This document shows, piece after piece, positions 20,013-27,579 of a stretch of DNA of 64,000 nucleotides; the stretch's first letter is position 1; each line of letters begins with the position of its first letter. Location of the stretch: contig CAYWMD010000001.1 in NCBI GenBank assembly GCA_964458575.1, positions 248,001-312,000 on the forward strand, given 5' to 3'. The translations under genes were made by a program, and so were the position numbers. This DNA is from CAYWMD01 sp964458575 (lineage in GTDB: Bacteria > Verrucomicrobiota > Verrucomicrobiia > Limisphaerales > JADLHS01). The notes under the pieces are model-generated. The model made no database searches. It was given only the letters and a program-made list of their open reading frames with translations, and was not told the DNA's origin.

Positions 20013-20309
20013 TCACCGATTCCCGGATGGGGCTGGCGCAAGCACCGGTTGCGGATTCCGGTCGCGCAACCGTTCGGCGCGCTTGAGAAGGACCAGGGCG
20101 GCGATCAACCCGCCGACGAGGATGATGATCGTGATCACAGTGTAGAGAATGGTCTTGGCCGGCACCGCTCGCTCCTGTGGCGGCAAGGCGAGCAACAATT
20201 CGGTCGGCTTGCCGCAATGCGGACAATCGGCGGTCGTGCCCACGGCTTCCGCCGGGAATTCGAGGCTGCCGCCGCATTCTTTGCATTGGCCGTTTAGCTG
20301 TTTCGTCAT
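20013..20309 (-). CDS. Zinc-ribbon single-pass membrane protein
   Basis: 98 residues from the ATG at 20309 ('MTKQLNGQCKECGG'). A four-cysteine ribbon ('CKECGGSLEFPAEAVGTTADCPHCG') is followed by one membrane helix ('TILYTVITIIILVGGLIAALVLL') and a short basic, proline-rich tail. The layout 'CxxCGGxxEFPAEAxGxxxxCPHCG' is common in small membrane proteins of Verrucomicrobiota and Planctomycetota, of unknown function. A longer frame to 20399 exists but adds sequence without protein-like character. Same strand as hrpB, 28 bases upstream. Confidence 0.7.
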   Translation of the reverse strand: MTKQLNGQCKECGGSLEFPAEAVGTTADCPHCGKPTELLLALPPQERAVPAKTILYTVITIIILVGGLIAALVLLKRAERLRDRNPQPVLAPAPSGNR

Positions 20310-20415
20310 GGGCAATGGTCGCGAGTCGTCACCCAGTCTGACGTCAGGAGCGAAACAGATAAAGAAAAACTCCATCGCCGTTGCCAGCGATGGAGCCATG
20401 AAACTTGCCGGACGA

Positions 20416-20676
20416 TTACTTGCTGTCCCCTTCCTTCTTCTTCTTGCTGTGCCGCGGAAACGCCTTTTCCCACGTTTCTTTGTCCGCCGCGCTCATCTTG
20501 GCGCGCTCTTCCTTGTCGAGTTTTCCGTCCTTGTTGGTGTCGTACTTGGCGAGCATTTCCTTTTGCACGGTCTTCTGTTCGTCAGTCAACTCGTGTTTCT
20601 TCTTGCCCTTCTCAGCGGCGCCGGCCGTCAAAGCCAGGGCGCAGGTCAGGCACAGGGCGATCAGTAGTTTCTTCAT
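20416..20676 (-). CDS. Small secreted EF-hand protein
   Basis: 86 residues with a clear signal peptide ('MKKLLIALCLTCALALTAGAA') and a lysine-rich mature part. One EF-hand loop, 'DTNKDGKLDKEE', has Asp/Asn/Asp/Lys/Glu spacing consistent with calcium binding. The rest is charged and helical. Such single-EF-hand exported proteins are frequent in this phylum; the role is not known. Its own promoter candidate lies at 20691-20720 and carries a dyad. Confidence 0.75.
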   Translation of the reverse strand: MKKLLIALCLTCALALTAGAAEKGKKKHELTDEQKTVQKEMLAKYDTNKDGKLDKEERAKMSAADKETWEKAFPRHSKKKKEGDSK

Positions 20677-20690
20677 AGTTTGGTTTTAAG

Positions 20691-20720
20691 TTTTAACTTT
20701 CATTGCAGTGTTCACTGCAA
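20691..20720 (-). promoter_or_regulatory. Candidate promoter with overlapping dyad upstream of the EF-hand gene
   Basis: On the minus strand TTGCAG (20720-20715) and TTAAAA (20696-20691) are 18 bases apart. An 18-base dyad, ttgcagtg-tt-cactgcaa on the plus strand (20703-20720), overlaps the -35 box, as an operator would. The gene starts 15 bases downstream of the -10 box. Confidence 0.35.
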
Positions 20721-20839
20721 CTTTGGTTCAGACGCCGTCGGCCCCCGCCCGGTTACAGGTTTTCGGCGGCTTGATCGCTGGAAGGTGTTTTGAATGAATC
20801 GCAGTCGTCGGATCGGGAATAACACGCTGCTTTGCCGGC

Positions 20840-21775
20840 TTATCGCGGGTGGATGTTTTTCAACAGATTCACCGTTTCCCGCAACGCGGTTTGGAGCTGG
20901 CCGCGGACTTCAAAACCCAGGGCCCGCAACCGGTCGTTGCGCACCGTGTAGGAGAGTTGATTCATGACCGCCGAATCCACGAACCGGATGTCGAGGTCCG
21001 GCACCAGTTCGCGTAACGCGTCCAGCACGTCGGATACGGTCAGATTCTCCGTCAGCACGTTGTAAAGGCGTTGATCGAACAAGTCCTGCTCAAGCAGAAA
21101 ACGAAACGCCCGGATCGCGTCGCCAACATCTAGGTAGGGCCGGCGCTGATGCAACGCGGTGCGCCACACGGTTACCGGTTCGCCCTTGCACGCCTGCCAG
21201 GCAAATTTGTTGACCGCAGTGTGGAATCGCATCCCCGGGGAGATTCCGTAGATCGTGCTGCAACGGCAGATGACAAAGCGCAGGTTCGCACCCGCGCCGA
21301 GTTCGGTCAGCAGACGCTCCGCGCGGAGCTTGGTGTCAGCGTAGGGGCTCTGGGGTTTGAGCTGGTCAATGGGACAATCCTCATCCACGAAGCCCGTTTG
21401 CGCGCCATAAACGCTTGTGCTCGAAGGAAAGATCAATCGGCAACCGGCTTTGGCGCACGCTCGCGCCACCCGCTCCGTGCCATTGAAATTCACCTGTTCA
21501 ACCTGGGCTTCGTTCTCGAAGCTCTGCGTCGCGTCGGTGAGCGCCGCCAGATGAATCACTGCGTCCATGCCGGTGAAAAGTCTGGCCAGGTCGGCGGTAC
21601 AAACGTCCGCCTCGACAAAACGAAACGGAACACCGGCGGGCAGATGGAACAGCGAGCAATAACGCGAAGTGGCGAAGTTGTCCACGAGCACAACCTCCGA
21701 GAATTCCCCGGCTTGCAGGTCGTGAATGAGCCGCGAACCAATGTGTCCCAGTGCGCCGGTGATCAGCAGTTTCAT
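20840..21775 (-). CDS. NAD-dependent epimerase/dehydratase (extended SDR), third of the operon
   Basis: 311 residues from the ATG at 21775 ('MKLLITGALGHIGSRLI'), chosen because it overlaps the previous gene's stop as ATGA. NAD-binding motif 'TGALGHIG', Ser/Thr region 'IFPSSTSVYG' and catalytic 'SPYADTKLRAE' (YxxxK; Tyr and Lys spaced as in SDRs). Acts on a nucleotide-linked sugar; the exact substrate cannot be told. It closes a five-member sugar-modification operon on the minus strand. Confidence 0.9.
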   Translation of the reverse strand: MKLLITGALGHIGSRLIHDLQAGEFSEVVLVDNFATSRYCSLFHLPAGVPFRFVEADVCTADLARLFTGMDAVIHLAALTDATQSFENEAQVEQVNFNGTERVARACAKAGCRLIFPSSTSVYGAQTGFVDEDCPIDQLKPQSPYADTKLRAERLLTELGAGANLRFVICRCSTIYGISPGMRFHTAVNKFAWQACKGEPVTVWRTALHQRRPYLDVGDAIRAFRFLLEQDLFDQRLYNVLTENLTVSDVLDALRELVPDLDIRFVDSAVMNQLSYTVRNDRLRALGFEVRGQLQTALRETVNLLKNIHPR

Positions 21776-22728
21776 CCGGCTGAACCCTCCAGGATTTGAA
21801 TTGTCTTCCGCAATCCTTCGGCGAACGAATAACGCGGTTGCCACCCGGTCGCCTCCCGGAATCGCGCGGACGAGATGCGCACGTTGTCAATCTCGATGCG
21901 ACGGCGCACGTCCGGCCATGGCACGTGGGACACCGAACCACGGCCCACGGCCCGCACGACGGCGGCGGCGATTTGCGATACGGAAAGATGCTCGTCGTGC
22001 GTGGCAAACCACGCCTCCCCGAAGAGCCGGGGCGCTTGCGCGGCCGTCCAGAGCGCTTGCGCGGCGTCTTCCACGAACAGCACGTTGCGCGTCTGCTGGC
22101 CCGCGCCAAAGACCCGGATCGTTCCACCGTCCCGGGCGACGTGAATGAAATAGTTGATGAAGCCGAATTCGGGAAAACCCTTGCCATGGGGACCGTAAAG
22201 GTTGGCGAAACGCAACACCACCGCCTTCAGGTCGTGAACCGCATGATAAATCCGGTAATACTTTTCCGCCACGCCTTTGTTCGCCGAATAAATATCCAGC
22301 GGCTTTTCGCCATGCGATTCGTCCACCACCTCGCCGACCGCGCGGCCAATCACCGTGCTGCTGGAAGCGTAAACCACGACCGCCCCCGGATTCCGCCGGC
22401 GCACCGCCTCCAAAAGCTTGAGATTCCCAAGGCAGTTGATTTCCGCGTCGAACAGCGGCTCTTCAAGCGAGAGCGGATGGGAGCTTTGGGCCGCGCAATT
22501 GAAAATGAGCTGCGAACCGACGACAAGTTCCGCCAACAACGATTCGTCCAGCAGGCTGCCCTGAACAAACCGGATCGCGTCCATCACCGGCGCCAGATTC
22601 GCCGGATTCGGGCGAAGCTTCGGCTCGAGCGAATCCAACACCGTGATCTCCGCCCCGGCTTGACGCAGGCAGAATCGGACGAGATTCGCCCCCAGGAATC
22701 CAGCGCCGCCGATGATGAGGATCTTCAT
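21772..22728 (-). CDS. NAD-dependent epimerase/dehydratase (extended SDR), second of the operon
   Basis: 318 residues. 'MKILIIGGAGFLGANLVRF' is the NAD-binding glycine motif, 'VVYASSSTVIG' carries the catalytic Ser, and 'DIYSANKGVAEKYY' provides YxxxK (Tyr-Ser-Ala-Asn-Lys). 'RFANLYGPHGKGFPEFGFINYFIHVARDGGTIRVFGAG' resembles UDP-glucose 4-epimerase and GDP-mannose dehydratase-like enzymes. It overlaps both neighbours by ATGA, so the three SDRs are likely made in a fixed ratio. The number of oxidoreductases suggests a multi-step conversion of one NDP-sugar. Confidence 0.92.
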   Translation of the reverse strand: MKILIIGGAGFLGANLVRFCLRQAGAEITVLDSLEPKLRPNPANLAPVMDAIRFVQGSLLDESLLAELVVGSQLIFNCAAQSSHPLSLEEPLFDAEINCLGNLKLLEAVRRRNPGAVVVYASSSTVIGRAVGEVVDESHGEKPLDIYSANKGVAEKYYRIYHAVHDLKAVVLRFANLYGPHGKGFPEFGFINYFIHVARDGGTIRVFGAGQQTRNVLFVEDAAQALWTAAQAPRLFGEAWFATHDEHLSVSQIAAAVVRAVGRGSVSHVPWPDVRRRIEIDNVRISSARFREATGWQPRYSFAEGLRKTIQILEGSAG

Positions 22729-23735
22729 GAATTTGCGACCCCCGCAGCTTGAAATGAATTCAAGGTCAGGTCAATGCCCGCCACGAGGCCGACGCGCGGC
22801 GACCATTGGGTGAGCGAGCGAAACCGCGACGCATCCGCGATGAAATTTCGTGCTTCGATGCGCGAAAGTCCCGGCGGTGGTTCGACGCGCGTCAGGGCGA
22901 CCTTGCGTCCGGTCAATGCCGCCGCGCGGGTCGCGATCAGTTCGAATGCCTGGGCCAGCGTGTGACCGTGGCCGCTGCCGAGCACAAAGTGTTTGCCATC
23001 GGTGTCCTCGCCCGCCACGGCGGCAGCAAGGAAGGCATCGGCGGCATCCCTGACAAACAGATAATCACGAACCTGACCGCCGTCACCATGAAGGGAAAGC
23101 GCTTCGCCCCGTAACGCGCGCCGCATCATCTGGTTCAGAATGCCACGGTCCGGTTTGCCGCTTGCCGGCCCCGGTCCGTAAATGTTCGGCAGGCGGAGCG
23201 TCGTGCCGCGCGCCCAACCCAGACGGACGTAGTGTTCGAGATACGACTCGGCCAGGAGCTTGTGCCAGTCGTAAATCGTCACGGGCCGGTCGGGATGCGC
23301 CTCGTTCACGGGCAGCGTCGCAGGAACGCCGCATTCGGTGACGCTCCCGGCAAAGTAGATTCCGGGCCGCCAGGCTTGTTCCCGGCAGGTTTCCAGGAGG
23401 CGCACCATTGGCAGGACATTCGCCTCCCAATCTTCGACGGGTTTTTGATCGGCCGCGTAAGCGCTCGTTTGCGCGGCGAAATGAAAGACGAAATTCACGT
23501 CCGGCAGGTATTTCCGCCAGAAGGCACGCTCGCGGATGTCACCAGAAACATGTTCAAAAGAGGCACGGCCACCTTGCATCGCCGCCGGCGCGGTGGACGA
23601 TCGGGTGACGCACCGGAGGTGGCAACTGATTTCCTTCACCTGCGAGATCAAACCGGAGGCAAGGAAACCGGAACTGCCCGTGATCAGCAACCGCTTGCCG
23701 TTGAATGTGCGTTCCAAGCTGGCCGAATCAATCAT
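22725..23735 (-). CDS. NAD-dependent epimerase/dehydratase (extended SDR), first of the operon
   Basis: 336 residues. 'RLLITGSSGFLASGLI' is the cofactor motif, 'IYFAGSVTECG' is the Ser region, and 'TIYDWHKLLAESYL' gives YxxxK (Tyr-Asp-Trp-His-Lys). 'RLPNIYGPGPASGKPDRGILNQMMRRALRGEALSLHGDGGQVRDYLFVRDAADAFLAA' is typical of NDP-sugar epimerases/4,6-dehydratases. Its ATG overlaps the TGA of the RmlC remnant at 23732-23735, so translation is still coupled to that remnant. Confidence 0.92.
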   Translation of the reverse strand: MIDSASLERTFNGKRLLITGSSGFLASGLISQVKEISCHLRCVTRSSTAPAAMQGGRASFEHVSGDIRERAFWRKYLPDVNFVFHFAAQTSAYAADQKPVEDWEANVLPMVRLLETCREQAWRPGIYFAGSVTECGVPATLPVNEAHPDRPVTIYDWHKLLAESYLEHYVRLGWARGTTLRLPNIYGPGPASGKPDRGILNQMMRRALRGEALSLHGDGGQVRDYLFVRDAADAFLAAAVAGEDTDGKHFVLGSGHGHTLAQAFELIATRAAALTGRKVALTRVEPPPGLSRIEARNFIADASRFRSLTQWSPRVGLVAGIDLTLNSFQAAGVANS

Positions 23736-23905
23736 GTAATGGCGGGTCCTTTCAGCCAGTCGTAACCAATGGCCGGATCATCGTGTGAAATACGCCCTTC
23801 GGCGGCGGGATTGTAAACGCGCGAAGTCAAGTACATGACCTCGCGAAAAGAGCCGCGTTCCTCGGCGTGGGCGGCCAGCTCTTTGATGACAACGTCGTGG
23901 ATCAT
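23732..23905 (-). pseudogene. Internally deleted dTDP-4-dehydrorhamnose 3,5-epimerase (RmlC-type) remnant
   Basis: A 57-codon frame whose first half ('IHDVVIKELAAHAEERGSF') matches the N-terminus of RmlC-type 3,5-epimerases and whose second half ('YNPAAEGRISHDDPAIGYDW') matches their C-terminus. The ~100-residue cupin core with the catalytic His/Tyr is missing. The junction falls around 'REVMYLTSRVY'. The frame survives, and its TGA overlaps the ATG of the next SDR (ATGA), so it may be retained only to carry ribosomes from the methyltransferase to that gene. It could also be a genuine small protein, but loss of the whole active site argues against an epimerase. Confidence 0.7.
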
Positions 23906-23923
23906 GGCGATCGGCGCGGCAGT

Positions 23924-25144
23924 TTAACCGAGCACCGTGACTCGTGGAACGTACAAAATCCATTTACCACCCGCCGCAGTGAAGTTCCTTTCCTTGGCCA
24001 TGATTTCCTCGCCGTGATTCCACCCAAAGAGCAAGGCGTAATCGGGATAACGCGCGGCAAATTCCGCGTAGGGACGGACGGGAATGTGCGCGCCCGGGCT
24101 GTATTTTCCGTGTTTGATGGGCGTGGTGTCGCTGATGAACTCGACGAGGTCCGGCGTGATGCGGCAGTAATTGGTTACCGTGGTGCTCTTCGAGGTCGCG
24201 GCATAACCGACCACGCGCCTGCCTTCCTGTTTGACACGGTGCAGCAGGGTCATCAATTCGTCGCGGGACATTTCCACGCTGCGGCGAAACCGTTCGAAGG
24301 TGCCGGGTTGATCCAAGCCCAGGGCCCGTTCCTTGGCGCGCTGGGCAACGACCGTCCCCGAAACCGGCAGCGCGCCCCGATGGGCGACCGTGTAGCGCAT
24401 CGAGCCGCCATGCACCGGTTGCGGCGACACATCAATGATCTCCATTTCGTGTTGCGCGAAGAGGTGGTCGAGCGCCGTTACCGAGAAGTAGAATGCGTGC
24501 TCATCGTAAATCTGGTCGTAGGCGGTTTTCTCGATGATGTCGCCGAGATAGGGGTCTTCAAACATCAGCACGCCGCCGGGTTTGAGGAGGAGTTTGATCC
24601 CGGCCACCACGGAATTGAGATCCGGGATATGGCACATCACGTTGGCCCCGAGAAATGCATCCGCGGGCCCGTGGTCGGAAACGATCCGCCGGGCGAGGGA
24701 TTCGTCGAAGAACTCGCCTATCGTTCGCACTCCCCTGCCCCGCGCGACTTCGGCGACATTCGCCGAAGGCTCAATACCCAAATGGCGCACTCCGGCTTGG
24801 GCGAAATGTTGCAACATGACGCCGTCGTTGCTGCCGATTTCGACCACAAACGGGTCAGGTTTCGAGAGGCGGGTTGCGCGAACGTCTTCCGCGAACCGAT
24901 GGAAGTGTTGCGCCATGCGGACCGACGTCGAGGAGAAGAAGGCGTACTGGTCGTGGAACATCTTCCCCGGATCAACCTGTTCGGTCAGTTGCACCATCCG
25001 GCATTTGGGACAGTGCCCCGCGCCCAGGTTGTAGAAAAACTCGCGGTCGAACTCGCCGGCCGACAGAAAGCCATTCGCGATCGGCATCCGGCCAAACGAG
25101 ATGAAAGGCGTGATCGGCGTCCCGCAGATGGCACAGGGTTTCAT
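23924..25144 (-). CDS. NDP-sugar C-methyltransferase (class I SAM-dependent)
   Basis: 406 residues from the ATG at 25144 ('MKPCAICGTPI'). The N-terminal zinc-binding domain has 'CAICG' and 'CPKCRMVQL'. The SAM fold starts at 'FVVEIGSNDGVMLQHF' with 'LGIEPSANVA'. The C-terminal domain contains 'VGYAATSKSTTVTNYC' and 'ISDTTPIKHGKYSPGAHIPV', as in TylC3/NovU-type sugar C-3/C-5 methyltransferases. It leads the operon with the RmlC remnant and the three SDRs, supporting a branched or methylated deoxysugar for surface polysaccharide. A longer start at 25231 adds non-conserved residues. Confidence 0.9.
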   Translation of the reverse strand: MKPCAICGTPITPFISFGRMPIANGFLSAGEFDREFFYNLGAGHCPKCRMVQLTEQVDPGKMFHDQYAFFSSTSVRMAQHFHRFAEDVRATRLSKPDPFVVEIGSNDGVMLQHFAQAGVRHLGIEPSANVAEVARGRGVRTIGEFFDESLARRIVSDHGPADAFLGANVMCHIPDLNSVVAGIKLLLKPGGVLMFEDPYLGDIIEKTAYDQIYDEHAFYFSVTALDHLFAQHEMEIIDVSPQPVHGGSMRYTVAHRGALPVSGTVVAQRAKERALGLDQPGTFERFRRSVEMSRDELMTLLHRVKQEGRRVVGYAATSKSTTVTNYCRITPDLVEFISDTTPIKHGKYSPGAHIPVRPYAEFAARYPDYALLFGWNHGEEIMAKERNFTAAGGKWILYVPRVTVLG

Positions 25145-25317
25145 TGGTTCAGCAGGTTTCAAGGGCGTGTCACACAACCAAGGCTGCAAAACGGGTGTCG
25201 GAGTGTCAACCGCCCTCCGCTTCGCCGCCATTGAGCTGATGGGTCGTCCATTACATATTCAGCCTGCGCCTGTGGAGTGACCGGCGTAACTGGTTGCGTC
25301 TCGGGTGGTGCATCAGC

Positions 25318-26703
25318 ATGATTAGCCCAAGAATGCAGCCCAAAGTAATCGTCCTCGGTGCCGGCGCAAGCGGATTGGGCCTGGCGTGGAGACTCTCGAA
25401 CCGGGGAGTGGCGGTTTGCGTTCTCGAAGCGAACAATCAGGTTGGCGGACTCGCACGCACACAACGCACGGATGGTTACTGTCTCGATGTCGGTCCGCAC
25501 TCATTTTTTTCCGAAGACAAAACGATCCGTGACACGGTGTTGTCCCTGTTTGATCCGCCGCTGGTACCGGCGGCCCGCACGGTCCAGTTTTATTACGAGG
25601 GCAAGTATCTCGATTATCCGCTGACACCGGCCAATGTGTTGTTCGGGATGGGATTGGGGAAAGGCGTGCGATCGGGGTTGAGTTTCCTGAAAAGCCGGCT
25701 GCACCGGCACGCGTTGACAACGGACCCGGATGACGAAACCGTGGAGGCGTGGGCCGTGCGCAGTTTTGGCGAACACCTGTATCGGAGCTTTTTCAAGCCC
25801 TACACCGAACAATTCTGGAAAGTGCCCTGCACCGAACTGGCCGCGCGCTCGATTCCAACACACACGCGCATGAGTTTCGTCCACACCTTGAAGGTGCTGT
25901 TGCACCGGAGAATCGAGAAGCTGAACCCGTCGCTCATCGAGCGGGAAATGTTGCCCACCTATTATCCTGCCACCGGTTTCGGTGAAATCCCCGAGCGGAT
26001 CGCGGCAGTCGTGCTCAAGAACGGGGGCACAATTCTTACCAACTGTCGCGCCACGAACATCCGTGAACGCGACAAGGGCCATGTGCAGGTAACCTACACT
26101 GCCAACGGCGACACGCGGACCATCGAAGGGACTCACGTCGTGTCCACCATCCCGCTCCGTGACCTCGCAGCCAGCCTGGAACCGGCGGTGCCACCGGAAG
26201 TGCTGGCATCCGCCCGGGCGCTCACCTACCGGCCGCTGGTGGTGCTGGGGATGGTGACGGACCGTCAGCCGGTTCTGAAAGCGAGTTACATCTACGTGAT
26301 GAACAAGCCATACAATCGCATTTCGGAGGCAAACTGGTTCAGCCCCGCGACCAGCCCGTCAGGCGAGAACATTGTGGCGGTGGAAATGGCATGCTTGCGC
26401 GACAGCGCCGCTTGGAACGCCTCGAAGGAAGAGCTGTTTGACATGTGCATCGGCACCCTCGCAGCCGACGGTTTTCTCGGTCCCGGTGACGTAAAGCGGT
26501 TGCTGCTGGTGAAGTCACCGGACACTTACCCCATTTACAAGGTGGGCTACGCCGCGCATTTGAAGCGGGTAACGGAACACCTGAGATCGCGTCGCAACAT
26601 CTCGACACTCGGCCGCACGGGAGAGTTCATGTACATGGACAGCGACGTGTGCCTTCGGCGCGCCTTTGACCTGGCGGATAGACTCATTGAACCTCAAGGC
26701 TGA
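25318..26703 (+). CDS. FAD-dependent amine-oxidase/protoporphyrinogen-oxidase-like oxidoreductase
   Basis: 461 residues from the ATG at 25318 ('MISPRMQPKVIVLGAG'); ATGs at 25294 and 25333 are alternatives. The FAD dinucleotide motif 'VIVLGAGASGLGLAWRLSNRG' continues into 'VLEANNQVGGLARTQRTDGY', and 'DVGPHSFFSEDKTI' resembles UDP-galactopyranose mutase and protoporphyrinogen-oxidase-like enzymes. 'YTEQFWKVPCTELAARSIP' is found in the sugar/carotenoid-type group near polysaccharide genes. It is divergent from the deoxysugar operon and precedes the plsY-like gene by 228 bases. The substrate is unclear; a nucleotide sugar is as likely as a lipid. Confidence 0.85.
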   Translation: MISPRMQPKVIVLGAGASGLGLAWRLSNRGVAVCVLEANNQVGGLARTQRTDGYCLDVGPHSFFSEDKTIRDTVLSLFDPPLVPAARTVQFYYEGKYLDYPLTPANVLFGMGLGKGVRSGLSFLKSRLHRHALTTDPDDETVEAWAVRSFGEHLYRSFFKPYTEQFWKVPCTELAARSIPTHTRMSFVHTLKVLLHRRIEKLNPSLIEREMLPTYYPATGFGEIPERIAAVVLKNGGTILTNCRATNIRERDKGHVQVTYTANGDTRTIEGTHVVSTIPLRDLAASLEPAVPPEVLASARALTYRPLVVLGMVTDRQPVLKASYIYVMNKPYNRISEANWFSPATSPSGENIVAVEMACLRDSAAWNASKEELFDMCIGTLAADGFLGPGDVKRLLLVKSPDTYPIYKVGYAAHLKRVTEHLRSRRNISTLGRTGEFMYMDSDVCLRRAFDLADRLIEPQG

Positions 26704-26931
26704 ATCGAAACGAATGACGACACGTGCGTCACCCTCCGCCGCCAGGCCCCGGATAGGGAAAATTGTTCTCGCGCGGCCAAGCGGCCTCTGCTTAAGTCAG
26801 CCCGCTGTTGGCTGGACGCATCGTGCGCAACGACACAATTCAAAGGCGAGCGGGATTTATGAATTCACAACGGGTTGCAGAACGATTAAAGTGACGACGC
26901 GAATAATCAGGCAGCCGTTCGTATTTTGATT

Positions 26932-27579
26932 ATGGCATGGATGGAACAGTTGCAGTCGGCGAACTGGAGTCAGATGGCGGTCTATGCCATCGGGGCTTAC
27001 GTGCTCGGCTGCTTCGCGACCGGTTATTATCTGGTGCGCGCGCTTCGGGGGTGTGATATCCGCCATATCGAAAGCGGAAGCGTCGGCGCCCGTAACGTCA
27101 GCCATGTGCTGGGGAAAATCGGGTTTGTGCTCACGACTTTGGGCGACATCGCCAAGGGAGTCCTGGCGGTTTGGGCCACGTTGCATTTGACGGACGACAA
27201 GCGTTTGGCGGCGCTGGTGATGTTGTTCGTGACGGCGGGTCACATCTGGCCGGTGCAATTGAAATTTCACGGCGGGAAGGGCGTGGCGACCTCGCTTGGG
27301 GCGCTGCTGCTCTACGACTGGCGGCTGGCCGTGAGTTACGGGTTGATATTCCTGGGCGGCTTCGTGGCCACGCGCAAAACGATTTTGCCCGGTCTCTTTG
27401 GCTACATGTGCCTGCCGGTGGCGGCCTTCTGGTTGGAGCGCGACGGGATCAACACCACGGTCATTGCCGTGCTGGCCGCCATGGTTTTGTTTGCGCACCG
27501 GCGTAACATTGTGGAAGAGTTCCCTCCGCTGGCCGCGCGTTGCGGGGTGGCCGCCAAACCAGAGCAACCGAAATTATGA
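26932..27579 (+). CDS. plsY: Glycerol-3-phosphate acyltransferase (PlsY-like), divergent
   Basis: 215 residues, five to six membrane helices. Motif 3 'GHIWPVQLKFHGGKGVATSLG' and motif 2 'LGDIAKGVLAV' match PlsY, which acylates glycerol 3-phosphate from acyl phosphate. Motif 1, normally GSGNIGATN, reads 'SGSVGARNVSHVLG', so the Thr is replaced by Arg. This may be a paralogue with another acceptor. Its TGA overlaps the ATG of the GNAT-aminotransferase gene, an unusual partner for phospholipid synthesis. An upstream TTG at 26926 is in frame; the ATG at 26932 is preferred. Confidence 0.85.
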   Translation: MAWMEQLQSANWSQMAVYAIGAYVLGCFATGYYLVRALRGCDIRHIESGSVGARNVSHVLGKIGFVLTTLGDIAKGVLAVWATLHLTDDKRLAALVMLFVTAGHIWPVQLKFHGGKGVATSLGALLLYDWRLAVSYGLIFLGGFVATRKTILPGLFGYMCLPVAAFWLERDGINTTVIAVLAAMVLFAHRRNIVEEFPPLAARCGVAAKPEQPKL

